Assembly: GCA_963828855.1 (NCBI GenBank)
Contig: CAWHGB010000002.1
Span: 930,001 to 994,000 of the forward strand
Source of the DNA: CAVVEQ01 sp963828855
Lineage (GTDB): Bacteria > Chloroflexota > Anaerolineae > Anaerolineales > Anaerolineaceae
Reading direction: 5' to 3'
Length of the DNA stretch: 64,000 nucleotides
Made by a program: the position numbers and the translations under genes. A model generated the notes under the pieces. That model worked only from the letters and a program-made list of their open reading frames with translations, ran no database searches and was not told the origin of the DNA. Position 1 is the first letter of the stretch. Every line of letters starts with the position of its first letter. Of the stretch, positions 24,999 through 33,031 are shown piece after piece.

Positions 24999-25988
24999 AT
25001 GCGGTTCACTTCCCTGGCTCTGATCATCCTGCTCTTCCTGGCTGCCGGCTGCGGTACACCCACCCCGGCTGCCACCCCCACGCCCGCGCCGACCGCCACC
25101 CCCGCTGCCACTGCCACGCCATTGCCGGGAGAGGTACTGCTGGTCACAAGTGGAGTCACGGATCCAGCCCTGCTTGCCTCCGCGCAGGAGACGCTCACCC
25201 GCCTGGCGAGTGGCTCCGGCTACACCCTCAAAGCGCTGCCCGCTGCCACCCCCGCTGATCTCGGCTCCCAGGTGGTGGTCGCGGTCTTCCTTGCTCCACC
25301 CGCCGATCTACCCTCGCTGCTCAGCACCGCCCCGCAGACCCAGTTCGTGGTCGTCAGCCCTACGGAGCTCCCACCAGCTTCCAATTTGAGCGTGGTTATC
25401 GCCAACCCCGAGTACCAGGCCTTCCTGGCCGGTTATACCGCCATCCTGCTTTCCAACGACTGGCGCGCGGGCGGTCTGCTACCGGGCGGAACGCCGGAGA
25501 ACGACCTGCTGCTACAATCCTTCGTGAACGGCGGGGCGTATTTCTGCGGCACCTGCTCCCCGCTCTATCCGCCCTATATGAATTTTCCCATCCTGGGCAC
25601 GCTGCCCGTGGGTAGCGACCCGAACGCCTGGATCGGCATGGCTAATCAACTCCTCGCCAACCGCCTGAACGTGATGTACGTATCGCCTGAGGCCGCCAGC
25701 CCGGAGCTCTTCAACTTCCTGGCTAGCCAGAACCTGGTGATCCTGGGCACGGGTGCCCCGCCGGATTCCGCCGGTTCGCGCTATGCCGGTTCGGTGATCC
25801 AGGACCCGATCACCCCCATCGAGACGCTCTGGCCGGATCTGACCTCCGGGAAGGGCGGCAGCACCGTGGCCGCGGATCTGCTCTTCGCCCACGTGAACCC
25901 CGCGCTCTTCAGCGAAGGTCGCCAGTTACAGGCAGAAGAGGTAATAGAAATGTTGCGGAAGGGGTTGATCCTGACGAGGAATCCCTAA
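24999..25988 (+). CDS. BMP-family-like substrate-binding lipoprotein
   Basis: 329 residues from ATG 24999. Lipoprotein signal with lipobox 'FLAAGCG' (Cys at about residue 19), then a Thr/Pro linker. The mature domain reads 'VVVAVFLAPPADLPSLLSTA', 'QFVVVSPTELPP' and 'NPEYQAFLAGYTAILLSNDW', similar to BMP/PBP1-type binding proteins (for example nucleoside-binding BmpA/Med). No ABC permease or ATPase is adjacent, so it may be a sensor or orphan receptor rather than part of a local importer. It diverges from the DUF389-SH3 gene. Confidence 0.6.
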   Translation: MRFTSLALIILLFLAAGCGTPTPAATPTPAPTATPAATATPLPGEVLLVTSGVTDPALLASAQETLTRLASGSGYTLKALPAATPADLGSQVVVAVFLAPPADLPSLLSTAPQTQFVVVSPTELPPASNLSVVIANPEYQAFLAGYTAILLSNDWRAGGLLPGGTPENDLLLQSFVNGGAYFCGTCSPLYPPYMNFPILGTLPVGSDPNAWIGMANQLLANRLNVMYVSPEAASPELFNFLASQNLVILGTGAPPDSAGSRYAGSVIQDPITPIETLWPDLTSGKGGSTVAADLLFAHVNPALFSEGRQLQAEEVIEMLRKGLILTRNP

Positions 25989-26118
25989 AATGGAATCATG
26001 CCTTTTGAAATAGAATTTCGAAGACGGTTCATGTCAGGGTCAAAACCAGTCCCTAACCTACAACTACCAACAGCTGCCTTTTTTTGGTGAACAATCAAAT
26101 CAGAAAAAATGGAAATCT

Positions 26119-26778
26119 TTACGCGGCTTGTTTATTCAATCCGCAAATATTCAGGAACTCAGACCGCAAAGCAGGATCCTCAGAATAAACCCCCCGAAAA
26201 ACGGTGGTGCGCGTGGCTGGCGAGATTTCACGCACACCGCGCATTTCAACGCACATATGCTTGGCCCGAATAAACACCGCCACTCCATGCGGTGCCATCA
26301 ATGTTTCCAATGTATCCGCAATCTCATATCCAATGCGTTCCTGAACTGCAAACCGTTTTGTGTATAACCGTACCAGGCGGGTTAATTTTGAGATACCTAA
26401 AATGGAGTCATTTGCTACATAACCAACATAGGCCTCTCCGTAAAACGGAAAGACATGGTGCTCGCAGAGCGAATGGAAGTTTATCGGTCCTTCGATTACC
26501 TGGCTTAACCGACAATCCGGCTCACCACGACATTCTCTTGGAAAGGCTTTGATCAATTTTGGATCACCTTCATAGCCATTCGTAGATTCATAAAGGGCTT
26601 CTATAAACCGACGGGGTGTTTCTTTTGTTGAGGGAGTTGTGATATCCATGCCAAAAGCCGTAAATATTTCAGCCATATATTTTTGATATTTATTCAGGTC
26701 TTCTTTTGTAATCTTCCGCTTATTTAGTTTTAATAACTCATCAATGGAGAAATCGTCGTAGGATTGGATGTGTGACAT
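26119..26778 (-). CDS. folE: GTP cyclohydrolase I
   Basis: 219 residues. The core carries 'GPINFHSLCEHHVFPFYGEA' (zinc Cys and the catalytic His pair), 'ILGISKLTRLVRLYTKRFAV' and 'QERIGYEIADTLETL', plus 'KHMCVEMRGVREISPATRTT', which supplies the second zinc Cys and the GTP-binding loop. It converts GTP to 7,8-dihydroneopterin triphosphate, the first step of tetrahydrofolate and related pterins. The N-terminal ~45 residues are a charged extension. GGAAG precedes the ATG. It stands alone; 130 bases between it and the lipoprotein gene hold nothing recognisable. Confidence 0.95.
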   Translation of the reverse strand: MSHIQSYDDFSIDELLKLNKRKITKEDLNKYQKYMAEIFTAFGMDITTPSTKETPRRFIEALYESTNGYEGDPKLIKAFPRECRGEPDCRLSQVIEGPINFHSLCEHHVFPFYGEAYVGYVANDSILGISKLTRLVRLYTKRFAVQERIGYEIADTLETLMAPHGVAVFIRAKHMCVEMRGVREISPATRTTVFRGVYSEDPALRSEFLNICGLNKQAA

Positions 26779-26921
26779 GGTAAATCTTCCATTTCTTTGG
26801 ATTTGGGTGATATAGAATCTCCATACTACTGATCATTATAGTCGGTTGGCGTGGATCAGTTTTATGACTGTTTCAATTCCCCTTGATCAAAAAATTACTT
26901 AATCTTCTTTCTCACTCCCTA

Positions 26922-27003
26922 ATGAACTTCCCTCGAGGTGGCCTCACTCGGCGCGGAAATGCCCTCAGCGCTTGATCACATTTCTAAAAGTCAATCTGAA
27001 AAT
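26922..27003 (-). pseudogene. Relic of a sugar-transferase 3' end
   Basis: About 80 bases that closely resemble 32070-32153, the 3' end of the sugar transferase gene. The two share ATGAACT, GTGG and the block CGGCGCGGA-x-ATGCCCTC in the same order, then a weaker stretch. On the minus strand, allowing indels, it would read like '(V)FRLTFRNVIKR.EGISAPSE' against 'ILALTFEKVLKREGISAPGE'. It has no start, contains stops and abuts the end of the GT2 gene. Seen by eye only. Confidence 0.5.
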
Positions 27004-27008
27004 CACTT

Positions 27009-28162
27009 TTAAAACCATTTCCACCTTACCGGTGGTATTTCCCGTCCCTTCCATGTCGAATACCCCGGATGCTATAAATGGCTGACCTGCCGGCAACGAT
27101 CACCGTCGCCAGAATCGTGAGTCGGATACAGAAATGCCAGCCAAAGGGGAATTCCCAGATCGATATAGGTTAGAAACCAGAGCAGAAAGGCGAGGCCTAT
27201 GCAAATAGCGATCAGCCCGGGCTGAGTTGCATATTCCCCGTATTGCCAGCAGGATAAAAGGCTCCCAGAACAGCACCAGCAGCCACACAAAGGCGAACAG
27301 AAACGGGATCAGTCGGTAATCGAAAACGGCGAACAGGTTCTTCGTGAACCCGTCGATGGCTTCCCGGCTATCCTGATACATCCGGCAGGAGGTCAGGTCA
27401 GCCAGGTGGATCATCCGCCAGCGCAGCTTCGATGATTTGATCCGCCTCACCAGGCTGATATCCTCCACAATGGAGGCACTCACGCTCTCATGCCCGCCGA
27501 TCGCCTGATAGGCTTCGCGCCTGAACAACATGAATTGCCCCACCCCGCTGGAGAGAAAGGATAGATTAAGCCGATATGCCAGTGACAGAGGGATAAAGCA
27601 TAAGATCACCCAGGAAAAGAAAGGCACCAGGATCCGCTCTCCCCAGGATTGAACTTCCTGCCGTGGAAAACCGGTGAGCAGATCGGCGTTTTCACCCAGC
27701 AGTGTGGTCACCACGGATGAGATCATATCCTCGCGGTGATTGGTATCCGCATCTGTAAATAGCAGCAAGTCCCCCTTCGCCTGCACGCGAAAGCTGGACG
27801 CAGGCCCAATTCTTCCCTGATATCTCTCCGGGAATCGGCTTCCCATCCAGCAACCGCAATCTTGGATTGGAGGGCGAGAGTTGTTCCAGGATGGCGCGCG
27901 TGCCATCGCTGGATTGGTCATCCAGGACGATCACCTCATAATTCGAGTAATCCTGCGATAGCAGACCCTGCACACATCTGGCAATACTCCGTTGTTCATT
28001 CCGGGCAGGTACCAGCACTGAGACCATCGGAAAGGAAGGTACGGGGGGATGGCGCCGTGCCCTGCGGGTGACGCGGATATTATCGAGCAGGATAAACAGC
28101 AATACTGTCTGGAAAATGATCAGGTGAAGAATGTGGTTATCTGCGAAAGGGATATCCATCAA
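27009..28162 (-). CDS. Family 2 glycosyltransferase, CrtQ/HpnB-like (frame broken)
   Basis: N-terminal helix 'HLIIFQTVLLFILLDNI', then GT-A motifs 'VSVLVPARNEQRSIARCVQG', 'VIVLDDQSSDGTR' and 'ISGKNWACVQLS'. Near 27800 the frame shifts and continues as 'KGDLLLFTDADTNHREDM' (DxD-type), 'GGHESVSASIVEDISLVRRI' and two or three C-terminal helices ('FLFAFVWLLVLFWEPFILLA'). Two more shifts near 27070-27250 lead through 'ILATVIVAGRSAIYSIRG' to 'WKGREIPPVRWKWF' and a TAA at 27009. This is the processive-like GT2 group used on carotenoids, hopanoids or other lipids. Start overlaps plsY by 4 bases. Breaks look like sequence errors. Confidence 0.75.
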
Positions 28163-28776
28163 GGATTGTTCCCCCTAACTCTGGCGAGAAGTTTCCCCAA
28201 CCAGGGTCGTGGATGGATGCCCTGGCGAAGATCATCCCGGTGAGTCCACGCCAGGATCAGGGTTTGGGCGAACCAGACCGCCAGAAAAAGAGGATCAGGC
28301 AGCCAGACAAGGAGGACGACCAGGATCGAAGCCATGGCCAGCATGACCGCCCAGCCAGTGGGGGTGAAGAGAGCAACACCGATTAACACTCCTGCCAATG
28401 CTGGCAGGGATAACTGCCAGATGGATAAACCGATCCACACGCCGAGCGATGGAGCTAATGCTTTGCCCCCCCGGAAATGCAGGAAAGGAGAAAAGACATG
28501 ACCCAGAACCGGGGCGGTGGCGATCAATGCCATGGCTACCCCGCGGATGCCCAGAGTGTAATACGCAATTCCTACCGGAACAGCCGCCTTGCTGATATCC
28601 AGCATGAGCGCCAGTAAACCGGCTATCTTGTTGCCGCCCCGGAAGACATTCATCGCCCCGGGGTTGCCGTCGCCATACTGGCGAATGTCTTTCTTAAGAA
28701 AAAGCCTGCCGATCCAAACCGAAAACGGCAGAGACCCGCAAACGAAAGCGAACAGTACCATCGCGAGAGATGGCAT
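28159..28776 (-). CDS. plsY: Glycerol-3-phosphate acyltransferase PlsY family
   Basis: 205 residues with five helices. The three PlsY motifs are in order: 'CGSLPFSVWIGR', 'YGDGNPGAMNVFRGGNKIAG' and 'GHVFSPFLHFRGGKALAPSL'. PlsY transfers an acyl group from acyl phosphate to glycerol 3-phosphate at the inner face of the membrane, the first step of phospholipid synthesis. Its position inside an operon with a CrtI-like oxidoreductase, SDR and GT2 suggests either a housekeeping gene captured by the operon or a paralogue acylating another glycerol-like or sugar substrate. Overlaps GT2 by 4 bases. Confidence 0.85.
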   Translation of the reverse strand: MPSLAMVLFAFVCGSLPFSVWIGRLFLKKDIRQYGDGNPGAMNVFRGGNKIAGLLALMLDISKAAVPVGIAYYTLGIRGVAMALIATAPVLGHVFSPFLHFRGGKALAPSLGVWIGLSIWQLSLPALAGVLIGVALFTPTGWAVMLAMASILVVLLVWLPDPLFLAVWFAQTLILAWTHRDDLRQGIHPRPWLGKLLARVRGNNP

Positions 28777-28779
28777 ATC

Positions 28780-30363
28780 TTACCGTTTTCTGCTTAATCC
28801 TTTAATAACCTTATCGGCAGCCATTTTCCCGGTGATGAGAGAAATAGGTAAGCCGGCCGGGCTATAGGTCCATTGACCTGCCTGGAAAATATCAGGGAGG
28901 GGGGTCTTTACCGCGTTCATGATCCGGGGAAGGCTGTTTTCAGCCGGCATTGGGTGGTTGGTAAATGCCCAGCCCACGATCGCACCATCGGTTGTGCTTG
29001 CGTATTCCTGCATCGTGAGAGGCGTGGATGAGAATCGTTGAAGAATTGCTTTTCCGAGACCCGGGTAAATGGTCTGATCCAAATTCTTTACCATCAGCTC
29101 TTCACAGAGCGACTTGAACTGGGGATACCATCCGGAGGTCTTGATATGCCTGGTGAGTTGATAATCGAACAGGGTACTGATGATAAGCCCTGTTTTTCCG
29201 GCTGGTGCCATGGATTTATCGCGGAGGACAGGGATGGAGATTTCGTAAGTTGTGAGGGCAAAGAATTTTTCCAGCCAGGCTTCGATCGTTGGACGGTCGC
29301 CATTCCTGGGGAGAGGACCGGCAGCAGTTTGACCTTTCCGTGAGGGTGTGTAGAAAAAATGCTCGCTGGCGATCTTTGAAAAATACGATGGTTCAAGGTC
29401 AACTGCCAGGAATACCGTGAGGACAGAATCGTTGCCGACCTTATCCTCGATCAGATTTTTCCGTTCCATCACAGCCATTCTGACCGAAGGTGTAGAGATC
29501 GTTTCCTGTCGGATTGATTGATACAACTTTTTCAGGTCCGCAGCCCAGATCAGGTTCCGATACCCATGATTGACTCCACCGGAAGTGGTTATGGTTTTCA
29601 TTTCAGAATCCACGGCGACAATTTCGGTCCGGGTGTGGATCACCCCCCCATGACCTTTGATGAAGTCCACCAATTTCTGAACCATCACACCTGTGCCTCC
29701 CAGGGGATAATGGTAATCCAGATAGAGCTTCAGGTAGCTGAGAGCAAAAAAGGCCGGTGTTTCCTGGAAGAAGTGCTGGGTAATAATATCTAGGAGCGAT
29801 ATATCCTTCGTGTATTTCTCCAGAAATTCGACCACCGGCACCTGCATCTTCGTGATCTTTGGAACGGTCAGGGCATACTTCACCATCCAAAGCGGGATCA
29901 CCTTCATAAAGTACTCCCGATCCTCCTTGATATCCAGAAAGACGGGATTATCGATCCCGTACTGCACTTCCATGTATTGCATGATCTTTTTGATCTGCTC
30001 GGTAATCCCACTTATCTCGGTTTTATCCTGGGGGTAGAAGTTAGTCAGCAGATTCTGGTAATCCTCCAGGTTCGCTTCGCTATCAACCCGGATCACGCGG
30101 TCTTCAATTCCCAGTGATACCCGGTTCCTGACAAATTCGATATCCAACCCCAACTTCCTCACCATCGGGAATAAAACCCCTGAATTCTCCATCGCCCGGA
30201 TCCCGCCATCAAAAAGAAAGCCATCCCGCTCAAAGGTGTTCACCAGGCCGCCGCAGGATTCACCTTTTTCACATAAAAGCACGGATATACCAGCCTTCGA
30301 GAGAAATGCAGCCGATGTCAACCCCGCCATTCCGCCGCCGACCACAATCGCATCAAACTTCAT
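28780..30363 (-). CDS. FAD-dependent oxidoreductase, phytoene desaturase (CrtI)-like
   Basis: 527 residues. The N-terminal FAD loop is 'DAIVVGGGMAGLTSAAFLSK', followed by 'LLCEKGESCGGLVNTFERDG', the second conserved strand of CrtI/retinol-saturase-type flavoproteins. The family C-terminus is present as 'GAIVGWAFTNHPMPA' and 'FQAGQWTYSPAGLPISLITG', where the flavin ribityl contacts lie. Members desaturate, saturate or isomerise long polyenes. No phytoene synthase or other carotenoid gene is in the window, so substrate is open. Starts one base inside the SDR stop (TAATG), 3 bases from plsY. Confidence 0.78.
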   Translation of the reverse strand: MKFDAIVVGGGMAGLTSAAFLSKAGISVLLCEKGESCGGLVNTFERDGFLFDGGIRAMENSGVLFPMVRKLGLDIEFVRNRVSLGIEDRVIRVDSEANLEDYQNLLTNFYPQDKTEISGITEQIKKIMQYMEVQYGIDNPVFLDIKEDREYFMKVIPLWMVKYALTVPKITKMQVPVVEFLEKYTKDISLLDIITQHFFQETPAFFALSYLKLYLDYHYPLGGTGVMVQKLVDFIKGHGGVIHTRTEIVAVDSEMKTITTSGGVNHGYRNLIWAADLKKLYQSIRQETISTPSVRMAVMERKNLIEDKVGNDSVLTVFLAVDLEPSYFSKIASEHFFYTPSRKGQTAAGPLPRNGDRPTIEAWLEKFFALTTYEISIPVLRDKSMAPAGKTGLIISTLFDYQLTRHIKTSGWYPQFKSLCEELMVKNLDQTIYPGLGKAILQRFSSTPLTMQEYASTTDGAIVGWAFTNHPMPAENSLPRIMNAVKTPLPDIFQAGQWTYSPAGLPISLITGKMAADKVIKGLSRKR

Positions 30364-31337
30364 TATGCCTGCTCCGGATTGGTCAAATAGGTAAAATTAG
30401 GATTGGCTTCCATTTTTTCTGTATGTGGTGCCAAACCCGTTAACTGTTCGCTGATCTCCCAAACTCTTCTCCCTACTTCGCGGTCGAGTGCATGTTTGGC
30501 AGGTTTCTCCTCGATGGTGAGATTATAAAACTTACCACTTGTACCAGCCATTTCCGGCGCAGCAGCAAGGTAATAGACCGCCTCACCAGAAATAGCCGGG
30601 TCCTTCAAAATAGGCCAGAGAAGGGTTTTCTGGTACCACTGGTACAACCAGCCGTTATTCATTCCAATCATGGTTCGGACATTGCCTGGATGGATGGCAT
30701 TGATCGTCACACCGGTCCCCTGTAATCGATCAGCCAGTTCCCAAATAGTAAGGAGCTGGGCTGTCTTGGAAGCGCCATACCCCTGCAGTCCCCGGTAGCG
30801 TCGGCGGCTCCAATCCAGGTCGTTCAGATCCAATCCCCCAAAACGATGGCCTTCCGAATTTACCTGGATGATTCGCGCCGGAGCACTCTCGATCATCCTC
30901 GACAGCAAAAGGCGGGTGAAAAGGAAGGACGCGAGGTGATTTACCTGGAAAACCATTTCCATCCCGGTCCCAGCCAGCACCCTGTGGGTATTGTGAAGCC
31001 CCGCATTGTTGATTATCACATCCAGGTGTCGATGTCTCTCAAGGATCAAGGTTGCAGCCTTTCGGACATCTTCCAGTCGGGAAAAATCCGCTTGGATAAC
31101 TTCAACCCCGCCAGCCTCATCTTGCTCCAGCTCGGCTTTGACTGCCATTGCTTTCTCAAGATTACGACAAACGAGCACAAGAGAAGCCCCTCCCTGCGCC
31201 AAGTGCCTGGCAGCTTCATGCCCCACCCCGGAAGTCGCCCCGGTGATCACACAGACACGGCCGTCCATGCGTGCCTTTGTGGTTTTCTGAACCAGGCGAT
31301 CGTTCTCGATAAATTTCAGTTCCTCAGGTAGTCTCAC
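30363..31337 (-). CDS. Short-chain dehydrogenase (retinol dehydrogenase-like SDR)
   Basis: 324 residues. 'CVITGATSGVGHEAARHLAQ' is the NADP motif (TGxxxGxG), 'ASLVLVCRNLEKA' the Arg-containing strand 2, 'DVIINNAGLHN' the NNAG motif, 'IQVNSEGH' carries the catalytic Ser, and 'YGASKTAQL' is YxxxK. 'INAIHPGNVRTMIG' is conserved too. The sequence is closest in style to RDH11-14/WWOX-type SDRs, which act on retinal, sterols or other hydrophobic alcohols. This agrees with the CrtI-like neighbour downstream. Stop overlaps the CrtI-like ATG by one base. Confidence 0.85.
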   Translation of the reverse strand: MRLPEELKFIENDRLVQKTTKARMDGRVCVITGATSGVGHEAARHLAQGGASLVLVCRNLEKAMAVKAELEQDEAGGVEVIQADFSRLEDVRKAATLILERHRHLDVIINNAGLHNTHRVLAGTGMEMVFQVNHLASFLFTRLLLSRMIESAPARIIQVNSEGHRFGGLDLNDLDWSRRRYRGLQGYGASKTAQLLTIWELADRLQGTGVTINAIHPGNVRTMIGMNNGWLYQWYQKTLLWPILKDPAISGEAVYYLAAAPEMAGTSGKFYNLTIEEKPAKHALDREVGRRVWEISEQLTGLAPHTEKMEANPNFTYLTNPEQA

Positions 31338-31349
31338 GGGTGCTGTTCC

Positions 31350-31784
31350 TTAGCCGAATCGCTTGCGAATAAAATTCCGATAAAGCTTATTAAAGCGCGG
31401 GATTCCATTGAAAATATCGCCCCACATATCAAAATAATCTCGTTGCTCGATGATCAAGTTGTCCTTATTCAGGGTCAGCTTGGAGCAGCCGTAGACCGGG
31501 GTGGAGGGATACTTGGTGAACATCATGATCATCTTCCACTCAAAAAAAATCTCACCTGGCTGCATCGCCAGGGAAATGATCTCCATATTCAACTGCTTGC
31601 ACCTGGTTGTCAACCGGGAGCACATCGCCTTGAATTCATCAATTCCTTCGATCCGTTGGATGCAGTCCTGAAAAACGATATCGGGATGGTAGTAAGGATA
31701 AATATGGGACCAATCCGGTTTTCCGTCCGTATTGTAGGTCGATGTCCAAAGTGACCGGAATTTTTCACTTGTTAATGCTTCCAT
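31350..31784 (-). CDS. NTF2/SnoaL-like small protein
   Basis: 144 residues with the order of an NTF2-like cone: helix 'EKFRSLWTSTYNTD', 'WSHIYPYYHPDIVFQDCIQR', 'IEGIDEFKAMCSRLTTRCKQ', then curved strands 'GEIFFEWKMIMMF' and 'NLIIEQRDYFDMWGDIFNGI'. This subgroup ('nuclear transport factor 2 family') is regularly seen beside SDR and CrtI-like genes and may be an isomerase or lipid-binding protein. It is the first gene of the minus-strand operon ending at 27009. The 254 bases upstream, to 32038, contain no gene that I can see. Confidence 0.75.
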   Translation of the reverse strand: MEALTSEKFRSLWTSTYNTDGKPDWSHIYPYYHPDIVFQDCIQRIEGIDEFKAMCSRLTTRCKQLNMEIISLAMQPGEIFFEWKMIMMFTKYPSTPVYGCSKLTLNKDNLIIEQRDYFDMWGDIFNGIPRFNKLYRNFIRKRFG

Positions 31785-32038
31785 CCAAATCCTCTTTGCG
31801 TTCTTTCACTACGTATGAAAACCCGATAATGATACCAGCGTTGCACCAATCAAGAAATCTTGCCGATTTTACTATGAACTTGTGAAGCAACCGTCGTTTT
31901 GTAGAAAGTTGATGATTTCCACTGGTCAAGCACCAATCGTGTACCTGGAATCAAAATTTTGTATTTCCAATTAATTTAATTCGCGAATCCCCGATATAAG
32001 AAATATTTCGAATCGGTTTCCCCCGGAATTGTCCATAC

Positions 32039-32683
32039 TTATCCCTTGTTCTCCCCATTCCCGCTTCCCATGAACTCCTTTGCCGTGGCTTCGCCCGGCG
32101 CGGATATGCCCTCCCTTTTCAGCACCTTCTCAAAGGTCAGTGCCAGTATGCGGATATCCAGCCGCAGGCTCCAGTGATCTACGTACCAGACGTCCAGGCG
32201 GAACTTCTCCTCCCAACTGATGGCGTTGCGCCCGTTCACCTGCGCCCACCCCGCCATTCCGGGCAGCACGTCATGCCGCCTGCCCTGCTCCTTTGAATAC
32301 CGCGGCATGTATTGGATCAGCAGCGGGCGTGGACCCACCAGGCTCATCTCCCCGCGCAGCACGTTGATCAGCTCGGGCAGCTCATCCAGGCTGGTGGAGC
32401 GCAGGAACTTCCCAATCCCGGTCAACCGGTCCTTATCAGGCAACAGAATGCCCTGCGCATCGCGCGCATCCCGCATGGTGCGGAATTTGTAAATGCGGAA
32501 GATCTCCCCACGGTAGCCCGGGCGCTCCTGGGTGAAGATCAGCGGCCAGCCCTGCTTGATCCAAAGGATGATGGCGATCACCAGCACAAAGGGTGAGATG
32601 AAGATCACGCCGGGGATGGTCAGCAGCAGGTCAAAGACCCGTTTTCGCAGGGGCATGCCCTTTGGCAGCAGGCGGGCGGTCAT
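32039..32683 (-). CDS. Undecaprenyl-phosphate sugar phosphotransferase (PglC/WcaJ C-terminal type)
   Basis: 214 residues. One re-entrant N-terminal helix ('RVFDLLLTIPGVIFISPFVLV'), then the monotopic phosphoglycosyltransferase core: 'FTQERPGYRGEIFRIYKFRT' (E-R and K-F-R-T motifs), 'FLRSTSLDELPELINVLRGE' with the catalytic Asp-Glu dyad, and 'MSLVGPRPLLIQYMPRYSKE'. 'WAQVNGRNAISWEEKFRLDV' completes the family. It starts repeat-unit synthesis by moving a sugar-phosphate onto undecaprenyl phosphate. It stands alone, about 20 kb from the exopolysaccharide block that lacks such an enzyme. A relic of a second copy lies at 26922-27003. Confidence 0.92.
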   Translation of the reverse strand: MTARLLPKGMPLRKRVFDLLLTIPGVIFISPFVLVIAIILWIKQGWPLIFTQERPGYRGEIFRIYKFRTMRDARDAQGILLPDKDRLTGIGKFLRSTSLDELPELINVLRGEMSLVGPRPLLIQYMPRYSKEQGRRHDVLPGMAGWAQVNGRNAISWEEKFRLDVWYVDHWSLRLDIRILALTFEKVLKREGISAPGEATAKEFMGSGNGENKG

Positions 32684-32750
32684 AAAATCATTTTATCAGC
32701 GAAGCGACACATTGTGCCAGCGATGCAAAAATGGGACACCCGCCATCGGG

Positions 32751-32756
32751 TATAAT
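32751..32756 (+). promoter_or_regulatory. -10 box for the selW-like/trpS unit
   Basis: TATAAT 31 bases before the selenoprotein ATG, leaving a short leader that holds AGGAGG (32772-32777). No clear -35 was found. Confidence 0.5.
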
Positions 32757-32786
32757 TCCGGCAGATATTCCAGGAGGTCAACCGCA

Positions 32787-33017
32787 ATGAAAATCTCCAT
32801 CCAATACTGCATGGTTTGAGCGTATACCGATAAAGCTGCCGGTCTGGCAGCCGAGATACTCAAGAATTTTGAATCCCGCCTGGAATCCCTCACTCTTCTG
32901 CCCTCGGATGGCGGACGCTTTGAGGTGACCGTGAATGACAGCCTCATATACTCAAAGCTTGCCAACGGCCGCTTCCCCCGCCCGGGGGAGGTGGAGGATA
33001 TGATCCGCAAACTCTGA
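32787..33017 (+). CDS. SelW/Rdx-family selenoprotein (CxxU), TGA read as Sec
   Basis: 76 residues with an in-frame TGA at 32817-32819 (codon 11). The start MKISIQYCMV-U-AYTDKAA puts the UGA in the CxxU redox motif (Cys 8, Sec 11). The rest follows the SelW/SelT/SelH (Rdx) thioredoxin-like fold: 'LAAEILKNFESRLESLTLLP', 'SDGGRFEVTVNDSLIYSK', then 'GRFPRPGEVEDMI'. AGGAGG lies 9 bases before ATG, and a bSECIS-like hairpin follows the UGA. The family is thought to act in thiol redox signalling or repair. Standard gene calling misses it because of the UGA. trpS follows 14 bases later. Confidence 0.9.
32817..32851 (+). promoter_or_regulatory. bSECIS element of the SelW-like gene
   Basis: UGA at 32817-32819, then a 6-bp stem GCTGCC/GGCAGC (32835-32840 with 32846-32851) around loop GGTCT. 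The apical loop begins with G and lies 21-25 bases after the UGA, within the window expected for bacterial SECIS. Confidence 0.75.
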
Positions 33018-33031
33018 TCGGAAAGGGAACC

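Noticed and set aside
24881..25198. N-terminal extension of the DUF389-SH3 gene upstream of 24880
   Set aside because: Ala/Val-Gly repeats antisense to the lipoprotein's Thr/Pro linker; the divergent promoters must lie here.
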